From positions 1-47,246 of the forward strand of contig CAMNAO010000007.1 in assembly GCA_946531435.1 (NCBI GenBank): a DNA stretch of 47,246 bases. Reading direction: 5' to 3'. Under the pieces are notes generated by a model. That model was not told the origin of the DNA, did no database searches, and worked only from the letters and a program-made list of their open reading frames with translations. This document shows, in pieces, positions 7,545-15,492 of the stretch; the stretch's first letter is position 1; each line of letters begins with the position of its first letter. Both the position numbers and the translations under genes were made by a program. This DNA comes from an uncultured Clostridia bacterium (GTDB lineage: Bacteria > Bacillota > Clostridia > Oscillospirales > Oscillospiraceae).

Positions 7545-9794
7545 TTACCGATACTTCTTCACGCGCTCATCGTCGATGACAGCGGTAAAGCCGCGGCCGT
7601 AGGCGAAGTCCCAGACATCGCCATTGGCATCGGTGTAGGGCTCGATATCCCTGGGGGTGTCCTCCAGGTGGACCTCCACCGCGTCCATGCTGGCGGGCAT
7701 CTGGAAGGGCAGAAGGCCGCTGGGCTCAAACTCGCCGGCCAGTGCTTCCAAAATCACCTGGGCGGGGGTATTGCCCCAGCTTGCCAGGACCGCGTCAGCC
7801 AGAGGCTCCAGCTCAGAGGGCACCAGGGGATTCATGAGCCGCAGAACCACGGCCACGGGTTTCTTACCCATGGCGGCCCTGGTCTCCTCCAGCACATCCA
7901 GATCATAGCTGTTGTAGGTGCTGACGGTCTTGCCGCGATAGCTCATGTTCTCCTTTTTGCCGTCCACGATGTCGCCGCCCACGCTCTTATAGCGGGCGTT
8001 TTTCGCGGTGTAATCCCGATACTGCAGGGAGATGGGAATGACCTCCTGGGTCTCCCGCTTGGTGCCGTTGCCGCTCTGGGGGGAGTCCATCAGCACGATG
8101 GCAAAGTCCGCTTCCTCCGGGGTCTCCACCACGGTGAAGAACTTTCCGACAAGGGCCGGGTCAAAGGCGGGGGCGGAGGTGATGGGGTCCACATGGCCGC
8201 CCCGGTCGGGAATGCCGCCGGAGAACTTCTTGGCGATGTAGACCTTCCTGCCCTTGGCGGGGAGCAGGCTGTTGTTCTTGAGAAGCACCAGACTCTTGCG
8301 GTGGGCGTCGAGCCCTAGGGCCCGATGCTCCGCGCAGCCAACGATCTTATCCGCTTCGGCGGGATCCCGATAGGGGTCCTCAAAGGTGCCGACGCCGAAG
8401 CAGAAGGGGAGGATGCGGCCGGCAGCGGTGCGGATGCGCTCCTGCGCCCAGTCCTCACCGTATTTTTCCACCGCCAGCTGATAAGCCTCCTGCAGGATGG
8501 AAAGCTCACCCAGACCGCCCAGCTGATCGATGCCGGCCTCGATCTGTTTCAGGGCCCGCTGGGCGGGGGTGGCGTCGATCATGCCCCAGGCATTGATGGT
8601 GGGACGGCCCAGACGAGGGCCGCCGGTGATCCAGAAGTCGGTGCAGGCGAAGCCCTTGAAGCCCAGCTTCTCCCTTAAGAGGGTGGTGTTGGCATAATGG
8701 CTGAAGCTGCTGCCCACATTCTCCGCCTCGTCGCCGCCCACGTCGTAGAGGACGTCATAGCAGCTCATGGTGGAGGAGCACTGTCCGGTGGGGCCATTCA
8801 GCTTGAAGGCGCCCTCGCTCCAGGGCTTCAGACGCTCGGAGAAGTTGCCGCCGGGATAGATGGCGAAGCGGCCGTTTTTGCTGTGGCTCTCCCGGCCGCC
8901 CTCGGAGGTGCTGCCGGGCCAGTGCTTGGTCATGGCCATGACGCTGTCGCGGCCCCATCCGCCCTCAATCTCGGCGTCGCCGGTGCTGGTCTGGAATCCG
9001 TCGCAGACAGCCCGTGCCATGTCGGCGTTCAGATCGGGGTCGCCGCCGTAGGTGGCGCTGAAGCGGTTCCAACGGGGGTCGGTGGCGCAGTCGATCTGGG
9101 GGCCCAGCTCCATCACGATGCCGAGGGCGCGGTACTCCTGGGCCACGGTCTCAGCCATTTTTGTGGCGATGGCGGGGTCAAAGGTGGCGCCCAGGCCCAG
9201 GTTGGTGGGCCAGGAGGAGACGTCCTTCTCGCCGATGTCGCTGTGGGTGTCGGTAAAAGCCCGGGGGTTGGTGGAGAAGAAGGCGGGAATGCCCAGATGG
9301 GTCTTCTCCATGTGGCGCTGGACGTTGTTGATATACTTGGCGCCGGTGCCGGGATCCTCCATGGTGGAGATCAGCCAGAAACGCAGTCCCTCCTCCACGT
9401 AGCACATCTGCTCCTCGGAGACCTGGGTGATGTCCCGGTCCTTGGCGAAGTCCTCAATGCTCTTGCCGCTGACGGCAAGGCGGGCCCGGAGGGCGGGGTT
9501 CCATTTCAGCACGTCCGCGTTGATGTTCTGCACCACGAACATGCCCGCGTGCTCCATCATGGCAAGGCAGTCATCGGTGGTCATGCGGGAGACCAGGTCC
9601 TTGACCCGCTCCTCAATGGGAAGACGCCAGTCCTCATATGGATCCAGTACGCCGTTGCGGTTTAAGTCCTTAAAGGCAAAGCCGTCATCCTCCAAAAGCT
9701 GGATGCCGGATTTGGGGTCGAAGGAAAGGGTAGCGCCGCCCTCGTTGCGGACGAGGGTATAGCCCTCTTTCTCTTCCAGGGTCCACTTTTTCAT
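7545..9794 (-). CDS. Glycoside hydrolase family 3 protein
   Basis: The start at 9794 follows GGAGGAAAACG. The 749-residue product has no signal peptide and so acts in the cytosol. The N-terminal half is the GH3 TIM barrel: DPYEDWRLPIEERVKDLVSRMT near the start, KHWPGST (about residue 285), and the nucleophile region GFKGFACTDFW with Asp386. The C-terminal half is the alpha/beta sandwich domain with SLVLLKNNSLLP, a typical GH3 landmark. The expected activity is a retaining exo-beta-glycosidase (glucosidase- or xylosidase-like); the sugar cannot be assigned. There is no obvious fibronectin-like tail. It is the second gene of an operon behind an MBL-fold hydrolase (48-base gap), which suggests joint action on a glycoside-ester or similar substrate. 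Confidence 0.9.
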   Translation of the reverse strand: MKKWTLEEKEGYTLVRNEGGATLSFDPKSGIQLLEDDGFAFKDLNRNGVLDPYEDWRLPIEERVKDLVSRMTTDDCLAMMEHAGMFVVQNINADVLKWNPALRARLAVSGKSIEDFAKDRDITQVSEEQMCYVEEGLRFWLISTMEDPGTGAKYINNVQRHMEKTHLGIPAFFSTNPRAFTDTHSDIGEKDVSSWPTNLGLGATFDPAIATKMAETVAQEYRALGIVMELGPQIDCATDPRWNRFSATYGGDPDLNADMARAVCDGFQTSTGDAEIEGGWGRDSVMAMTKHWPGSTSEGGRESHSKNGRFAIYPGGNFSERLKPWSEGAFKLNGPTGQCSSTMSCYDVLYDVGGDEAENVGSSFSHYANTTLLREKLGFKGFACTDFWITGGPRLGRPTINAWGMIDATPAQRALKQIEAGIDQLGGLGELSILQEAYQLAVEKYGEDWAQERIRTAAGRILPFCFGVGTFEDPYRDPAEADKIVGCAEHRALGLDAHRKSLVLLKNNSLLPAKGRKVYIAKKFSGGIPDRGGHVDPITSAPAFDPALVGKFFTVVETPEEADFAIVLMDSPQSGNGTKRETQEVIPISLQYRDYTAKNARYKSVGGDIVDGKKENMSYRGKTVSTYNSYDLDVLEETRAAMGKKPVAVVLRLMNPLVPSELEPLADAVLASWGNTPAQVILEALAGEFEPSGLLPFQMPASMDAVEVHLEDTPRDIEPYTDANGDVWDFAYGRGFTAVIDDERVKKYR

Positions 9795-9842
9795 CGTTTT
9801 CCTCCAATTATCGTGTTTTCGGTTTCCTTTGGAAAGCAATAC

Positions 9843-10904
9843 TCAGAAGTCGCCGTCTACAATGCTGTTCATGGAGTAGGACAGGGTGCCCAGCCCCTCC
9901 ACATAGCGGAAATACTGCTTGCCCCGGGGCCCCTCCCGCACGAAGGAGGCGGCGCCCTCCGGATCCGCCACCACGGCGTCACAGGCCTCGGCCATGTACT
10001 GCACCACGATGCTCTCCAGATCGCCTACAAAGTGGCCGGAGAAGATGTGGTCGAACTCGTCAAGGCGCTTTGCCAGCTTGTGCATCTGCTTGCCCATACA
10101 GTTGACGGAGGCGCACTCTCCGTGGGGGGTACCGGGGCGGGGACCGCCCACGCCCACGCGCATGGAGATGATATCATCCCCGGCGAAGAAGATGCGGCTC
10201 TGCTTGTCCAGATAGCCCGCGTGACCCGCACTGTGGCCGCCCAGGAAGACAAGCTCGATCTCGTAGCCGCCGCCCAGGTCCCAGGTATAGCCGTCGGGAA
10301 CGCCGGTGACCTTATAGGGCTTCCAGGGAATCAGTGCTTCTCTTGGAAATTCCGCCCAGATGGGGCGTCCTGTGTCGGGCTCAAAGAGATAGTCCCAGAT
10401 ATGCTCGTCCTGCCGGGCGATGACGGGAGCCTCATACTCATGGCAGAAGACCTCGTCAAACTGGGCGTTGCCGTAAGCGTGGTCAAAGTGGTTGTGGGTG
10501 TTCACCACGATGAGGGGCTTTCCTCCGGTGATCTCCTCGCAGAGGCCCTTGAGATCGCCGAGGCCGAAGCTGGTGTCGATGATCATGGCCTTTTCCGGCC
10601 CGTCGATGAGATAGATCCAGCTGTCGCCGGCGCCGTCCAGGGAAATGGTGAGGATGCCGTACATGTTTTCCCGGAACTGGTAAACCTCCACATAGGGATC
10701 CACGGGATAGACCCGCTTGGTGGGGTCCTTCTCCCGCAGGAGCTTCATCCAGGCCCAGCAGGTCTCGTCGATGGGCTCCTTCTGATAGACCCGCTTCACG
10801 GCCAGATTGTCCGCGATGGGGGAGTTCTGCCGGGGCCAGGCTTCGGGGGGCAGCCGGTGGGTCTCTTTGGAGCCAAGGCCGCCCTTGTTGATGGTTTCTG
10901 CCAT
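9843..10904 (-). CDS. MBL-fold metallo-hydrolase
   Basis: The 353-residue product starts 5 bases after CAGGAGGCGATC. It carries the metallo-beta-lactamase metal motif THNHFDHAYG (HxHxDH type) near residue 135, then GGHSAGHAGY for the third His, AGDDII for the bridging Asp, and a final SGHF His. All ligands for a dinuclear site appear present. There is no signal peptide, so it is cytosolic. This superfamily covers hydrolases of thioesters, lactones, phosphodiesters and more, so no substrate is claimed. It is distinct from the two MBL proteins at 30.5 and 33.1 kb, being longer with an extended N-terminus. It is the first gene of an operon with GH3. Confidence 0.88.
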   Translation of the reverse strand: MAETINKGGLGSKETHRLPPEAWPRQNSPIADNLAVKRVYQKEPIDETCWAWMKLLREKDPTKRVYPVDPYVEVYQFRENMYGILTISLDGAGDSWIYLIDGPEKAMIIDTSFGLGDLKGLCEEITGGKPLIVVNTHNHFDHAYGNAQFDEVFCHEYEAPVIARQDEHIWDYLFEPDTGRPIWAEFPREALIPWKPYKVTGVPDGYTWDLGGGYEIELVFLGGHSAGHAGYLDKQSRIFFAGDDIISMRVGVGGPRPGTPHGECASVNCMGKQMHKLAKRLDEFDHIFSGHFVGDLESIVVQYMAEACDAVVADPEGAASFVREGPRGKQYFRYVEGLGTLSYSMNSIVDGDF

Positions 10905-10951
10905 TGGATCGCCTCCTGAATAATGTGGTATATGTACTAGTATTTACATCT

Positions 10952-10980
10952 ATTATACAGGCTTTATCTCCGATGTGCAA
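10952..10980 (-). promoter_or_regulatory. Promoter of the MBL-GH3 operon with a palindrome downstream
   Basis: On the minus strand TTGCAC (10975-10980) and TATAAT (10952-10957) are separated by exactly 17 bases. Between the -10 box and the start codon is a palindromic core TACTAGTA (about 10935-10942), placed where a repressor would bind. Confidence 0.7.
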
Positions 10981-11079
10981 GCGTCAATTGTCACTGCTGT
11001 GAAAGGACTTCCGACGGGGGAGGGACCCGTAGTATGTTGTTTCAATTGAAACTTGATGTTGTTTGTACACCACCTCATC

Positions 11080-11310
11080 AGTCGCTGCTGCGACAGCTTC
11101 CCCTCAAGGGGAAGCCAGAAAACGCACGAATCCATGCCTTCCCCTTGAGGGGAAGGTGGCATCCGGCGTCTCACGCAAGCCGGATGACGGATGAGGTGAA
11201 AAGCCATGTTTTTATGTAAACTGCACAGTAGGGGCGGATGCCCACATCCGCCCCTGTCCTGCGCATGGGCCCCGCGGCGGGTCGATCCGGGCGGAGACGA
11301 AGGCAGAGGG
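11080..11310. repeat. Intergenic palindromic repeats
   Basis: This gene-free stretch holds CTTCCCCTCAAGGGGAAG near 11097-11114, a second palindrome CCTTCCCCTTGAGGGGAAGG near 11139-11158, and an inverted repeat AGGGGCGGATG / CATCCGCCCCT near 11230-11256. They are of the same style as the repeats at 42 and 46 kb. Confidence 0.7.
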
Positions 11311-11378
11311 ATTGCCCCCTACGGGGATACAGCGTACACGGTACGTTTCGTTCATCATTGCACATTTATGCGTTATGA

Positions 11379-11407
11379 TTGCGAAAGGAAGAGGATTCTG
11401 CTATATT
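11379..11407 (+). promoter_or_regulatory. Promoter of pepF
   Basis: TTGCGA (11379-11384) and TATATT (11402-11407) are 17 bases apart, with a start codon 34 bases downstream. Confidence 0.65.
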
Positions 11408-11440
11408 GACAATAAAATATGGACCCAAGGAGGGCTCGAT

Positions 11441-13246
11441 ATGGAACTGACCATGCGTAAGGATGTCCCTGTGGAGGAGACCTGGGATCTCAGCCTCATC
11501 TATAAAAATGAGGAGGAGATGCAGAAGGACATGGAAAGGGTCAAGGCTCTGGCGGATATACTGGAGACAGAGTATAAGGGAAAGCTGACGGATGCGGATT
11601 CCGTCAACGTCTGCCTGGATCTCTACCGGGAGTTTATGGAGAAGCTGCATCTTCTCGGCAGCTATTGTCACCTGGCGGTGGAGGTGGATTACTATGACAC
11701 CGCCCTGCAGGAGAGAAGCAACCGCATGGGCCTTCTCATGGCCGAGCTTGGCAGCCGCCTCAGCTTTATTGAGAGTGAGCTGGCGGAGGCGCCGGAGGCG
11801 GTTTTGAAGGAGGCGATGGAGAAGAGTGCGCCCAACCGTGGATATCTGGGGGATATCCTGCGGGCAAAGCCCTATCGCCTGCACCCGGAAACGGAGCGGG
11901 CTCTGGCCGCCCTCTCTCAGAGCTTCCGCGTCCCCTATACCATCTACAACATGGCAAAGCTGGCGGATATGCGATTCCCTTCCTTCAACGTGGAGGGAAA
12001 GGAGTATCCCCTGGGCTACTCCCTTTTTGAGGACAGCTACAGCCTGGATGCGGATGCCCAGGTGCGCCGCGCTGCCTTCCGCGCCTTCTCCGGGAAGCTG
12101 CGGGAGTATGAGAACGTCACAGGCGCCGCCTATAACGCCCAGGTGCAGCAGGAGAAGGCCATGGCAACCCTCCGGGGCTATGACAGCGTCTTTGACTATC
12201 TGCTTTTTGACCAGAAGGTGAGCCTGGAGATGTACCACCGGCAGATCGACCTCATCACCGAGAAGCTGGCCCCCCATATGCGCCGCTACGCAAAGCTGCT
12301 GCAGCGGATCCACAAGCTGGACACGATGACCTTTGCCGATCTCAAAATCGCGGTGGATCCGGCGTATGATCCCAAGGTGACCATTGAGGGCTCCCGGGAG
12401 TATATTGAGAAGGGCCTTGCCATCTATGGCCCCGACTATGTGGAAATGGTGCGGGAGGCCTACCGGGATCGCTGGGTGGATTTCGGACGCAACCAAGGCA
12501 AATCCACCGGCGGCTTCTGCTCCAGCCCCTATGGCAAGAATTCCTTTATCCTTTTGAGCTGGAATGAACGCATGTCCGACGTCTTCACCCTGGCCCATGA
12601 GCTGGGCCACGCCGGCCATTTCCGGGCCTGCAACGGCGCCCAGTCCATCTTTGATACCGATGTCTCCACCTATTTTGTGGAGGCTCCTTCCACCATGAAT
12701 GAGCTTATCATGGCCCACTATCTTTTGAAGACCAGCGAGGATAAGCGCTTCAAGCGCTGGGTCCTGTCCTGTATGGTCAGCAATACCTACTACCACAACT
12801 TCGTCACCCACCTTTTGGAGGCCGCCTACCAGCGGGAGGTCTATCGCATCGTGGACGCGGGAGGCAGCGTCAGCGCCCAGGTCCTCAGCGGAATCAAGAA
12901 GGAAGTCCTGCAGAAGTTCTGGGGGGATGCCGTGGAAATCGATGATGATGCGGCCCTCACCTGGATGCGGCAGCCCCACTACTACATGGGCCTCTACTCC
13001 TACACCTACTCTGCCGGCCTTACCGTGGCGACGGAGGCCTGCAAACGGATCGAGACCGAGGGAGAGACGGCGGTGGAGGACTGGAAGAAGGTACTCCGGG
13101 CGGGCAGCACCCTGGATCCGGTTGGCCTTGCCGGCCTTGCGGGGATCGACATTACCACCGACGGGCCGCTTCTGGACACCATCGAGACCATCGGCGGTTA
13201 CATCGATGAGATCATCCGCCTGACGGACGAGCTGGAGGCGGAATAA
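11441..13246 (+). CDS. pepF: Oligoendopeptidase F (M3B family)
   Basis: The ATG at 11441 has AAGGAGGGC upstream and opens MELTMRKDVPVEETWDLSLIY, the usual PepF start. The 601-residue cytosolic zinc peptidase carries the active site HELGH (His386-His390) inside LAHELGHAGHF, and the third ligand Glu in the EAPSTMNE segment about 25 residues later. The C-terminal HYYMGLYSYTYSAGL stretch is also a family landmark. PepF hydrolyses short peptides and is a housekeeping enzyme of peptide turnover. Length is typical (about 600). The gene has its own promoter and convergent neighbours (nadE on the minus strand), with a strong hairpin between them. Confidence 0.95.
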   Translation: MELTMRKDVPVEETWDLSLIYKNEEEMQKDMERVKALADILETEYKGKLTDADSVNVCLDLYREFMEKLHLLGSYCHLAVEVDYYDTALQERSNRMGLLMAELGSRLSFIESELAEAPEAVLKEAMEKSAPNRGYLGDILRAKPYRLHPETERALAALSQSFRVPYTIYNMAKLADMRFPSFNVEGKEYPLGYSLFEDSYSLDADAQVRRAAFRAFSGKLREYENVTGAAYNAQVQQEKAMATLRGYDSVFDYLLFDQKVSLEMYHRQIDLITEKLAPHMRRYAKLLQRIHKLDTMTFADLKIAVDPAYDPKVTIEGSREYIEKGLAIYGPDYVEMVREAYRDRWVDFGRNQGKSTGGFCSSPYGKNSFILLSWNERMSDVFTLAHELGHAGHFRACNGAQSIFDTDVSTYFVEAPSTMNELIMAHYLLKTSEDKRFKRWVLSCMVSNTYYHNFVTHLLEAAYQREVYRIVDAGGSVSAQVLSGIKKEVLQKFWGDAVEIDDDAALTWMRQPHYYMGLYSYTYSAGLTVATEACKRIETEGETAVEDWKKVLRAGSTLDPVGLAGLAGIDITTDGPLLDTIETIGGYIDEIIRLTDELEAE

Positions 13247-13346
13247 GGCTTCGTCACCGCGCTGACTGCGAGTGCGGTTGAAGACCGCCGGTCAGCGCCC
13301 CTGTGAAAGCGCAGGAAAGGAACTGAAAAAGCCTGTTTGTGAAATA

Positions 13347-13377
13347 ACTGCCGGGCGGCTCACAGCCGCCCGGCAGT
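13347..13377. terminator. Bidirectional terminator between pepF and nadE
   Basis: A perfect stem ACTGCCGGGCGGCT / AGCCGCCCGGCAGT with a 3-base loop lies between the two convergent genes. A weaker inverted repeat GCGCTGAC / GTCAGCGC is found just before it (13259-13298). Confidence 0.75.
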
Positions 13378-13433
13378 AAAGTATTGGCTTTCAGATCGCA
13401 TGCGCACAGAAGAGGCCCTTGCCGATCATGCGC

Positions 13434-14168
13434 TCAATTCTCCCCTTCAAATACCGGGATCGGCACCCGCTTGTGCTCCGATACCCGGTGATAGCGGTCG
13501 ATGATGGCCTTGTCCTTCTCCTCCGCCTCGCCCGTCTTCAGGTAGCGGTCGATGGCGGCGTAGCTGACGCCCATCTCCTGCTCGTCGGTCTGCCCCTCAA
13601 AGAGTCCGGCGGAGGGGGCCTTGGTGCGGATGTGCAGGGGGGCCTCCAGCCAGTTTAGAAACTCGATGACCTCTGTTGCGGTGAGATCCCGGATGGGGTT
13701 GAAATCACAGGCGCCGTCGCCCCACTTGGTGAAGTAGCCCATATAATATTCGCTGGCGTTGCCGGTGCCTGCCACCAGGCGATTCTCGCTGGCCCCGATG
13801 GTGTAGAGGGTCAGCATCCGCAGCCGGGGTGCCATGTTGTTGAGGCCGCCGGGGCGCACTTCGGTGACCGACTCCAGCTCCTTCAGCAGGGTGGACCGGG
13901 TTTCGGTCAGGTCCACGGTACGGGTCTCAATGCCGAAGGCCTCGGCCAGGGCGCGCCCGTCCTCGGCATCCTCACCGTAGTTGCGGTGGGAGGCACAGGG
14001 CATGATGACGCCCACCGTATTGTCACAGGCTTTTTTGCAGAGAATGCCCACAAGGGCGCTGTCCTTTCCGCCGCTGTTGCCGAAGATGATGCCCTCGGCA
14101 TGGGCGTTGCGAAGGCAGTCACGGATAAAGCTTACGCGGTTTTCCAGCTCCTTCTCATAGTCACGCAT
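13434..14168 (-). CDS. nadE: NAD(+) synthase, ammonia-dependent type
   Basis: The start at 14168 is chosen from the GGAGGT seven bases upstream. The 244-residue product has the PP-loop motif SGGKDS (residues 32-37) of N-type ATP pyrophosphatases. It also has the substrate-binding segment GTGNASEYYMGYFTKWGDGACDFNPI that is typical of NadE. There is no glutaminase domain, so it should use free ammonia to convert deamido-NAD to NAD in the cytosol. Its length agrees with stand-alone NadE. It is transcribed divergently from dut with 121 bases between them. Confidence 0.92.
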   Translation of the reverse strand: MRDYEKELENRVSFIRDCLRNAHAEGIIFGNSGGKDSALVGILCKKACDNTVGVIMPCASHRNYGEDAEDGRALAEAFGIETRTVDLTETRSTLLKELESVTEVRPGGLNNMAPRLRMLTLYTIGASENRLVAGTGNASEYYMGYFTKWGDGACDFNPIRDLTATEVIEFLNWLEAPLHIRTKAPSAGLFEGQTDEQEMGVSYAAIDRYLKTGEAEEKDKAIIDRYHRVSEHKRVPIPVFEGEN

Positions 14169-14236
14169 TGCAGTACCTCCCAAAGTCGGTTTCGCGGGAT
14201 TCCTTTTGCCCCGCAGAAAGAATCGAAGCCGGGCGA

Positions 14237-14265
14237 TTGACCCGGCGGCAAAAATCGGATAGAAT
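14237..14265 (+). promoter_or_regulatory. Promoter of dut
   Basis: TTGACC (14237-14242) and TAGAAT (14260-14265) are spaced by 17 bases, 24 bases before the dut start; AAAGGGG is the ribosome binding site. Confidence 0.65.
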
Positions 14266-14289
14266 AGCCCAAAGAAAGGGGACGAGCGT

Positions 14290-14736
14290 ATGAAAGAACC
14301 TGTGATTCGTTTTCAAAAACTGGACCGAAGGGCCCAGGCGCCCCAACGGGGGAGCCGGGAGGCTGCCGGAGCGGATCTCCGCGCCCTTCTGGATGGACCG
14401 GTGACCCTTGCCCCCGGGGAGACACGGCTTATCCCCACGGGCCTCGCGCTGGAGATCCCGGAGGGATATGTGGGCCTTGTTTATGCCCGCAGCGGTATGG
14501 CCACCAAGCGGGGCCTTGCCCCGGCCAACAAGGTCGGCGTCATCGACAGCGATTACCGGGGGGAGCTCCTGGTCGCTCTTTATAATCAAAGCGGCGTGGA
14601 TGCGGTAGTGGAGCCGAATGAGCGCATCGCCCAGCTTGTCATCGCCCCTGTCCTGCTCCCGGAGTACCGGGAGGCGGAAAGCCTGGGCGAAACGGAGCGG
14701 GGGAGCGGAGGCTTCGGCTCCACCGGGACAAAATAA
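14290..14736 (+). CDS. dut: dUTP diphosphatase
   Basis: The 148-residue product contains the trimeric dUTPase motifs in order: SREAAGADLRA (motif 1), VYARSGMATKRGL (motif 2), NKVGVIDSDYRGEL (motif 3 with the catalytic Asp and the YRG loop), NERIAQLVIAPV (motif 4), and the C-terminal GSGGFGSTG (motif 5, the flexible arm). It hydrolyses dUTP to dUMP and pyrophosphate, protecting DNA from uracil and supplying dTMP synthesis. Length is normal. It is a chromosomal housekeeping copy with its own promoter, without phage genes around it. Confidence 0.95.
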   Translation: MKEPVIRFQKLDRRAQAPQRGSREAAGADLRALLDGPVTLAPGETRLIPTGLALEIPEGYVGLVYARSGMATKRGLAPANKVGVIDSDYRGELLVALYNQSGVDAVVEPNERIAQLVIAPVLLPEYREAESLGETERGSGGFGSTGTK

Positions 14737-14741
14737 GCGCT

Positions 14742-14942
14742 TTATACGTCGGCGAAATCCTCATACTCCTCTTCGGTAAAGGCCACCTCATTCTTCTTGG
14801 GCAGCTTTTCCTTGATGGAGGCAATGCAGGCGGTAATCTTGTCCTTATAGAGGATGATGACCGTTACAACGGCGGCCACTGCCGCAACGACGGCGACGAT
14901 GGTGAGGATCAGCTTGATGAGATCGGCATTGTTTTTCTTCAT
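14742..14942 (-). CDS. Small single-pass membrane protein, 66 aa
   Basis: The start at 14942 follows GGGAGGG. The product has a short polar head, one long hydrophobic segment rich in Val, Ala and Ile (about residues 9-31), a basic stretch and an acidic tail (EEEYEDFADV). This is a common layout of small clostridial membrane proteins encoded beside dut or envelope genes. It has its own good promoter. Function unknown; the basic-then-acidic tail suggests the C-terminus is cytoplasmic. Confidence 0.75.
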   Translation of the reverse strand: MKKNNADLIKLILTIVAVVAAVAAVVTVIILYKDKITACIASIKEKLPKKNEVAFTEEEYEDFADV

Positions 14943-14970
14943 GACTCAGCCCTCCCGTGATAGATAACTT

Positions 14971-14999
14971 ATTGTACCCTATTTTACGGGAATATGCAA
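14971..14999 (-). promoter_or_regulatory. Promoter of the 66-aa membrane protein
   Basis: On the minus strand TTGCAT (14994-14999) and TACAAT (14971-14976) are 17 bases apart, 29 bases before the start codon. Confidence 0.6.
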
Positions 15000-15043
15000 G
15001 CATTGGGACCGCAATCTTAGGACTTCTTTTGGCAGGATACTAC

Positions 15044-15072
15044 TTGCGGAGGCACGGGAATTCGTATATAAT
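15044..15072 (+). promoter_or_regulatory. Promoter of the Asp23-fakA operon
   Basis: TTGCGG (15044-15049) and a perfect TATAAT (15067-15072) with a 17-base spacer stand 52 bases before the first start codon. Confidence 0.75.
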
Positions 15073-15124
15073 GCTTTTATAGGTACTGTGCCTATCTGTA
15101 TGTCACAAGGAATGGAGGGACATT

Positions 15125-15478
15125 ATGATTAAGTACGAGACCGATCACGGCAGCATTCGTGTAGATGAAGATGTTTTCGCGAATCTTGTGGGCGATGCAG
15201 CTACCGGCTGCTTCGGCGTCCGCGGTATGGCCATGCGTTCCGTGACGGACGGGCTTGTCCATCTCTTAAAGAAAGAATCCATGCGCAAGGGGGTCTACGT
15301 CACCTATCATGAGGATTCCAGCGTTACCGTGGATCTGCATATCGTGATGAGCGAGGGCGTCAATATCCCCGAAACCTGCCGGAACATCATTGACGAGGTC
15401 CGCTATAAGGTAAAGACGGCCACCGGCGTCAGGCTCAAGGCAGTGAATGTTTTTGTTGATTCCGCTATAGGCGATTGA
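15125..15478 (+). CDS. Asp23/Gls24 family envelope stress protein
   Basis: The 117-residue product matches the Asp23 family: an N-terminal GSIRVDEDVFANLVGDAATGCFGVRGM, a central SVTVDLHIVMSEGVNIPETCRNI, and a C-terminal VRLKAVNVFVDSAIGD. In Firmicutes a copy of this family lies directly before the DAK2/FakA gene, as here. Members associate with the membrane and with envelope stress, but the molecular role is unclear. GGAGGGAC provides the ribosome binding site. The stop overlaps the region that holds the FakA ribosome binding site, so the two are cotranslated. Confidence 0.92.
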   Translation: MIKYETDHGSIRVDEDVFANLVGDAATGCFGVRGMAMRSVTDGLVHLLKKESMRKGVYVTYHEDSSVTVDLHIVMSEGVNIPETCRNIIDEVRYKVKTATGVRLKAVNVFVDSAIGD

Positions 15479-15492
15479 TTGGGAGGAAGACT

